A stretch of DNA of 64,000 bases from Pseudomonas viridiflava (GTDB lineage Bacteria > Pseudomonadota > Gammaproteobacteria > Pseudomonadales > Pseudomonadaceae). Positions 60,621 to 64,000 of this stretch are shown one piece after another. Under the pieces are notes generated by a model. The model was not told the DNA's origin. It saw only the letters and a list, made by a program, of their open reading frames with translations, and did no database searches. The DNA lies in assembly GCF_900589395.1 (NCBI RefSeq), contig NZ_UUIS01000027.1:69002-133001 (forward strand), given 5' to 3'. A program made the position numbers and the translations under genes. How positions within the stretch are numbered: the stretch's first letter is position 1; the number at the start of each line of letters is the position of its first letter.

Positions 60621-62968
60621 TGAAGCTGCGTCTGAGCTTTCAGTCCCGGATTGCCGGTGTGCTGATTGCCCTGCTGCTGGTGGTGATCGTGGCGGTCTTC
60701 GTTGCCGTCAAGTTCGCCACCAGCGACGCGGTGCGCAGCCAGGCCGCGGCCCAGCTGGAGGTCGGCAGCCGGGTGTTCGAGCGCCTGATCGACCTGCGGG
60801 GTCGACGGCTGCGCGATGCGGTGCAATTGTTGTCGGCCGACTTCGGCTTTCGCGAGGCCGTGGCCAGCGCTGAGGCCGCGACCATTCGCTCGGTGTTGCT
60901 CAATCATGGCGGGCGTATCAATGCCAGCGACATGTTCTTGCTGGGCATGGACGGCAAAGTGATCGCCAGCACCAGGCCGGAGGTGCCCGAAGGCTCGCGC
61001 TTCATCTATGACCAGGCGCTGCGTAACGCCAAGCGCAATAACCAGTCGATGTTGATCGTGCCGGGGGGCGGTATCCCGCACCTGCTGGTCGAAAGCACGA
61101 TCCTGGCGCCGCTGCCGCTGGCCCGGGTGGTGATGGGCTTTACCATCGACGGTGACATCGCCGAGGAGCTGCAATCGCTCAGTGGCCTGCAGGTCTCGTT
61201 CCTGACCATCGAAGACGGCCGCCCCGGCAAGCTGGTCAGTACCCAGCCCAAGGCCATGCATGCCGGGTTGGTCGCCTTGATGCAGGCCTCCGTCAGCGGC
61301 GTGCAGATGAACATGACCGAACATGCCGAGCTCAAGTTTCTCAGCCAGACCCTGACCCTGGCCAATACCAGCGACGGCCAGGTGCTGGCGCTGCTGCAAA
61401 GTCCGCTGGACAAGGCCCTGCAGGCCTTCGAGCCGCTGGACCGGAAGATTTTCTGGATTTCACTGGCGGCCTTGCTGGCTTCGCTGATCGGCACCCTGGC
61501 CCTGGCGCGCAGTGTGTCGTTGCCGGTGCGCGCGCTGGCCCTGGCGGCCAGGCGCATCGGCGCTGGCGATTACCAGACCCCGGTCAGCATGGCGCGCAAG
61601 GACGAACTGGGCATGCTGGCCGATGCGATCAACACCATGCAGCACGGTATTGCCGTGCGTGAAGACCAGTTGGCTCACAATGCCCTGCACGACACGGTCA
61701 CCGGCCTGCCCAACCGGGCGCTGGTGATGGAGCGCCTGGGCAGTCTGATCGCCGCACAGCGGCCGGTGGCGCTGATGTACCTGGGCATCGACAACTTCAG
61801 TGCCCTTCATGAGAGCGTGGGCGTTGAGGCGGTGGATGGGCTGCTGCGCGAACTGGGCCGGCGCCTGCAGACGGGCCTGGGCGCCGGCGACACCGTGGCG
61901 CGGCTGACGGCCAACGAGTTTCTGCTGCTGCTGGACCATGCCGGCATCGACACCGCGGTGGGCCGGGGCGACCAGTTGCAGCGCCTGCTCGGCGAACCTC
62001 AGCATGTCGAAGGCCATGACATCACATTGGAGAGCTGCATCGGCATTGCCGTCTACCCCGACCACGGCGATGCCGCACAAGAGTTGCTCAACCGTGCCCA
62101 GATCGCGCGCAGGCATGCCGCCATCCTGCCCGGACGGTTGCACATCTACGAAGATGGCAGTGACCTGGCTCACCAGCGCCAGATCAGCCTGATCCGTGAC
62201 TTGCGCAAGGCCGCCGGCAACGGCGAGCTGCACCTGCACTACCAGCCCAAGCTGGACATCCGCCAGGGCCATGTGCGCCAGGCCGAAGCTCTGCTGCGCT
62301 GGAGCCACCCCCAGTTTGGCAACGTCTCGCCGGGTGAATTCATCATCCTGGCCGAGCGCACCGGCAGCATCCAGTTGCTCACCCATTGGGTGATCGGGGA
62401 GGCGGTACGCCAACTCGCCGAATGGCGTCAGCGCGCCTTGCTGGTGCAGTTGTCGGTCAATGTCTCGGCCGACGACCTGTTGAGTGGTGACCTGGTCGGG
62501 CATGTCACCCAGGTGCTGCGCCTGCATCAGGTGCCGGCCGAGCAATTGATCTTCGAAATCACCGAAAGCGCGATCATGAGCGAACCGGAGCATGCCCTGA
62601 GGGTGCTCAACCGGCTGCGCGAATGCGGCATCAGCCTGTCAGTGGACGATTTCGGCACCGGTTACTCATCGCTGGCCCACCTCAAGCGCTTACCGGTGCA
62701 AGAGTTGAAAATCGACCAGTCCTTTGTGCGCAACCTGGATGAGACCAGCGAGGATGCGGTGATTGTCCGCTCGACCATCGAAATGAGCCACAACCTGGGG
62801 CTCAAGGTGGTCGCCGAAGGCGTCGAGTACGAACACAGCCTGCGCCTGCTTGAACGCTGGCACTGCGATACGGCTCAAGGCTACCTCATCAGCCGCCCGC
62901 TCAGCGCACAAGCGTTCGAGGCGTGGATGAGCAAGCACCATACCCCCACCGGCTTGATGGTCCATTGA
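60620..62968 (+). CDS. Membrane c-di-GMP phosphodiesterase with degenerate GGDEF and EAL domains
   Basis: This 782-residue protein has a membrane helix at about 10-32, a periplasmic sensor of the cache type (about 35-275), a second helix (about 277-300), a HAMP linker, a GGDEF domain whose signature is degenerate (LTANEF at about 430) and a complete EAL domain: AEALLRWSHP (about 554), FEITESAIM, DDFGTGYSSLAHLKRL (about 675) and VVAEGVE. It should break down c-di-GMP, with the GGDEF part regulatory. The ATG at 60620 shares one base with the cupredoxin stop; the operon links periplasmic redox state to c-di-GMP. Confidence 0.92.
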   Translation: MKLRLSFQSRIAGVLIALLLVVIVAVFVAVKFATSDAVRSQAAAQLEVGSRVFERLIDLRGRRLRDAVQLLSADFGFREAVASAEAATIRSVLLNHGGRINASDMFLLGMDGKVIASTRPEVPEGSRFIYDQALRNAKRNNQSMLIVPGGGIPHLLVESTILAPLPLARVVMGFTIDGDIAEELQSLSGLQVSFLTIEDGRPGKLVSTQPKAMHAGLVALMQASVSGVQMNMTEHAELKFLSQTLTLANTSDGQVLALLQSPLDKALQAFEPLDRKIFWISLAALLASLIGTLALARSVSLPVRALALAARRIGAGDYQTPVSMARKDELGMLADAINTMQHGIAVREDQLAHNALHDTVTGLPNRALVMERLGSLIAAQRPVALMYLGIDNFSALHESVGVEAVDGLLRELGRRLQTGLGAGDTVARLTANEFLLLLDHAGIDTAVGRGDQLQRLLGEPQHVEGHDITLESCIGIAVYPDHGDAAQELLNRAQIARRHAAILPGRLHIYEDGSDLAHQRQISLIRDLRKAAGNGELHLHYQPKLDIRQGHVRQAEALLRWSHPQFGNVSPGEFIILAERTGSIQLLTHWVIGEAVRQLAEWRQRALLVQLSVNVSADDLLSGDLVGHVTQVLRLHQVPAEQLIFEITESAIMSEPEHALRVLNRLRECGISLSVDDFGTGYSSLAHLKRLPVQELKIDQSFVRNLDETSEDAVIVRSTIEMSHNLGLKVVAEGVEYEHSLRLLERWHCDTAQGYLISRPLSAQAFEAWMSKHHTPTGLMVH

Positions 62969-62969
62969 T

Positions 62970-63845
62970 ATGCGCCACCCGATTGCATGCGTTTCACATT
63001 GCCTGCTTGGCTGCCTGCTCGGCACGCTGGCGTTCCAGGCCCTGGCCGATAATGGCCGGCTGGTCGCTACCGGCGGGGCCGGCAGCATCGAAGGCAGTGC
63101 CGGCGGCGGGATCATTCCGTGGGCGGTCATCAGTGGCTATGGCGAGGAAGGCGAGTGGGGCGCGACGGCCTCGGCCACCCACGTCACCTTGCCCGACTAC
63201 ACCTTAGATGTCGCCGGGGTGACGGTGTCTTATGGCAACCGCATCGAGTTTTCCTACGCGCACCAGCGCCTTGACCTCGGTACCTTGCAGCGCGACCTGA
63301 GCCTGCCCGAAGACAACCTGGCCCAAGACGTCCTTGGCGTGAAGGTGCGGTTGTTCGGCGACCTGATCTACGACGACTTGCCGCAGGTTTCGCTGGGTGT
63401 GCAGTACAAGCACCAGAATGATTTTCTGATCCCCAGCCTGATCGGTGCCCGGCGCGATGCCGATGTCGAAGGCTACCTGACGGCCAGCCGGTTGTTCATG
63501 GGCGCGGCATTTGGCTACAACCTGGTGCTCAACGGCGGAGTGCGCTACAGCCGAGCCAATGAAACCGGCCTGCTGGGCTTCGGTGGCGACCGCCGTGACC
63601 GTCGCAGCCTGCTCAAAGAGGGCTCGGTGGCCGTGCTGCTCAATCCCAATTGGGCGGTGGGCGTGGAATACCGTGAAAAGCCCGACAACCTGTCATTTGC
63701 CGGTGAAAGCGACTGGGCGGATGTATTTGTCGGCTGGTTCCCCAACAAGCATTTCTCCGTGGTCGCGGCCTACGCGCGTCTGGGTGATATCGCCACCCTG
63801 AAAGACCAGAACGGCGTCTATCTGTCTCTGCAGGGAGGATTCTGA
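62970..63845 (+). CDS. DUF3034 outer-membrane protein
   Basis: This 291-residue protein has a signal peptide ending FQALA (residue 26) and a beta-barrel-like body with alternating hydrophobic strands (VTVSYGNRIEFSYAHQRLDL, MGAAFGYNLVLNGGVRYSRA) and a C-terminal FAEVFVGWFP-type and YLSLQGGF end with a terminal Phe, typical of outer-membrane proteins. It matches DUF3034. It lies 1 base after the EAL gene and overlaps the haemoglobin gene by one base. The transported or bound compound is unknown. Confidence 0.85.
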   Translation: MRHPIACVSHCLLGCLLGTLAFQALADNGRLVATGGAGSIEGSAGGGIIPWAVISGYGEEGEWGATASATHVTLPDYTLDVAGVTVSYGNRIEFSYAHQRLDLGTLQRDLSLPEDNLAQDVLGVKVRLFGDLIYDDLPQVSLGVQYKHQNDFLIPSLIGARRDADVEGYLTASRLFMGAAFGYNLVLNGGVRYSRANETGLLGFGGDRRDRRSLLKEGSVAVLLNPNWAVGVEYREKPDNLSFAGESDWADVFVGWFPNKHFSVVAAYARLGDIATLKDQNGVYLSLQGGF

Positions 63846-64000
63846 TGAAGCGTCTGCTCGGGTGCCTGATGTTCCTGCTGCTGGTCGGGTGCGCCCAGCC
63901 CCACAAGCCCGCCAGTAACGATGGCCTGTACCAGGACCTGGGACGGCGTGCCGGCATCGAGCGCATCGTCGAGGGCATGTTGCTCAATGCCGCGCAGGAC
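63845..64000 (+). CDS. Truncated haemoglobin lipoprotein (group 1), 5' part
   Basis: The first 52 codons are present; the gene continues past the window. The signal peptide ends in the lipobox LLVGC (Cys16), and the mature protein begins with LYQDLGRRAGIERIVEGMLL, the first helices of a group 1 truncated haemoglobin. The haem-binding His would lie beyond the edge. A membrane-attached haemoglobin behind a cupredoxin supports a periplasmic redox or nitric-oxide/oxygen theme for the operon. Confidence 0.82.
   Translation, partial: MKRLLGCLMFLLLVGCAQPHKPASNDGLYQDLGRRAGIERIVEGMLLNAAQD

Noticed and set aside
1..64000. CRISPR array or rRNA operon
   Set aside because: No regularly spaced identical repeats of CRISPR type and no rRNA sequence were seen; the repeats found are REP/REPIN elements, a MITE and short motifs.

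Overview
The window comes from a high-GC Pseudomonas chromosome, most likely the P. putida group. PhaG, the order algU-mucA-mucB-mucD-lepA-lepB-rnc-era-recO-pdxJ, a Lon gene beyond cmoA/cmoB, and the REP-type hairpins between genes all fit. As far as I remember the KT2440 map, the chromosomal part is largely collinear with it.

Bases 1 to about 24,870 are the right part of a P2-type (Peduoviridae) prophage. Its order matches the HP1/K139 branch better than P2 itself: a leftward terminase ATPase, then rightward scaffold/protease, capsid, terminase endonuclease, head completion, tail completion R and S, DUF2586 sheath, DUF2597 tube, a DksA/TraR zinc finger, a lysis cassette (holin, SAR-type lysozyme, Rz with embedded Rz1), a tail-assembly chaperone with a visible -1 frameshift signal, tape measure, baseplate W/J/I, an unusual 945-residue fibre/depolymerase candidate, a collar-type fibre, a DUF4376 protein, and hub/spike proteins (U-, D- and V-like). 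Nearly every junction overlaps by 1-16 bases, as expected of one long late transcript. After the spike gene come accessory genes: a leftward hicAB toxin-antitoxin pair, and an AT-rich two-gene cassette (an endonuclease/exonuclease/phosphatase-fold protein plus an unrecognised partner) that looks like a phage moron, possibly for defence. About 1 kb of non-coding DNA with a reiterated GGTAATAT motif separates this from a tRNA-Gly(CCC) gene whose 3' end faces the prophage, so this is probably the right attachment end. Integrase, repressor and replication genes are not in the window.

From 24.9 to 43.6 kb lies chromosomal housekeeping: phaG, rsuA, a CWC zinc protein, a 1,121-residue toxin-like protein, a Tyr/Pro/Arg-rich lipoprotein, ung, a tripartite tricarboxylate transporter (tctCBA plus an AbrB-type membrane protein) with the divergent two-component pair tctD/tctE, an HDOD protein, ygfZ, sdhE, ygfX and nadB. 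From 44 to 48 kb is the envelope-stress operon algU-mucA-mucB and mucD, without mucC. From 48 to 54.5 kb is lepA-lepB-DUF4845-rnc-era-recO-pdxJ, covering translation, secretion, RNA processing, ribosome assembly, repair and vitamin B6. On the minus strand follow cmoB/cmoA (wobble-uridine modification), a chagasin-like protease inhibitor whose stop codon lies in a 146-bp palindromic MITE, and lon. The window ends in a tightly packed operon of a cupredoxin, a GGDEF/EAL protein, a DUF3034 outer-membrane protein and a truncated-haemoglobin lipoprotein cut by the window edge.

The points most worth following up are the AT-rich EEP/partner cassette, the GGTAATAT array, the -1 frameshift site, the 945-residue fibre enzyme candidate, the toxin with a possible His/Cys dyad, a terminator-bounded sRNA candidate in front of algU, the 11-bp-phased TctD repeats and the MITE that ends a gene.
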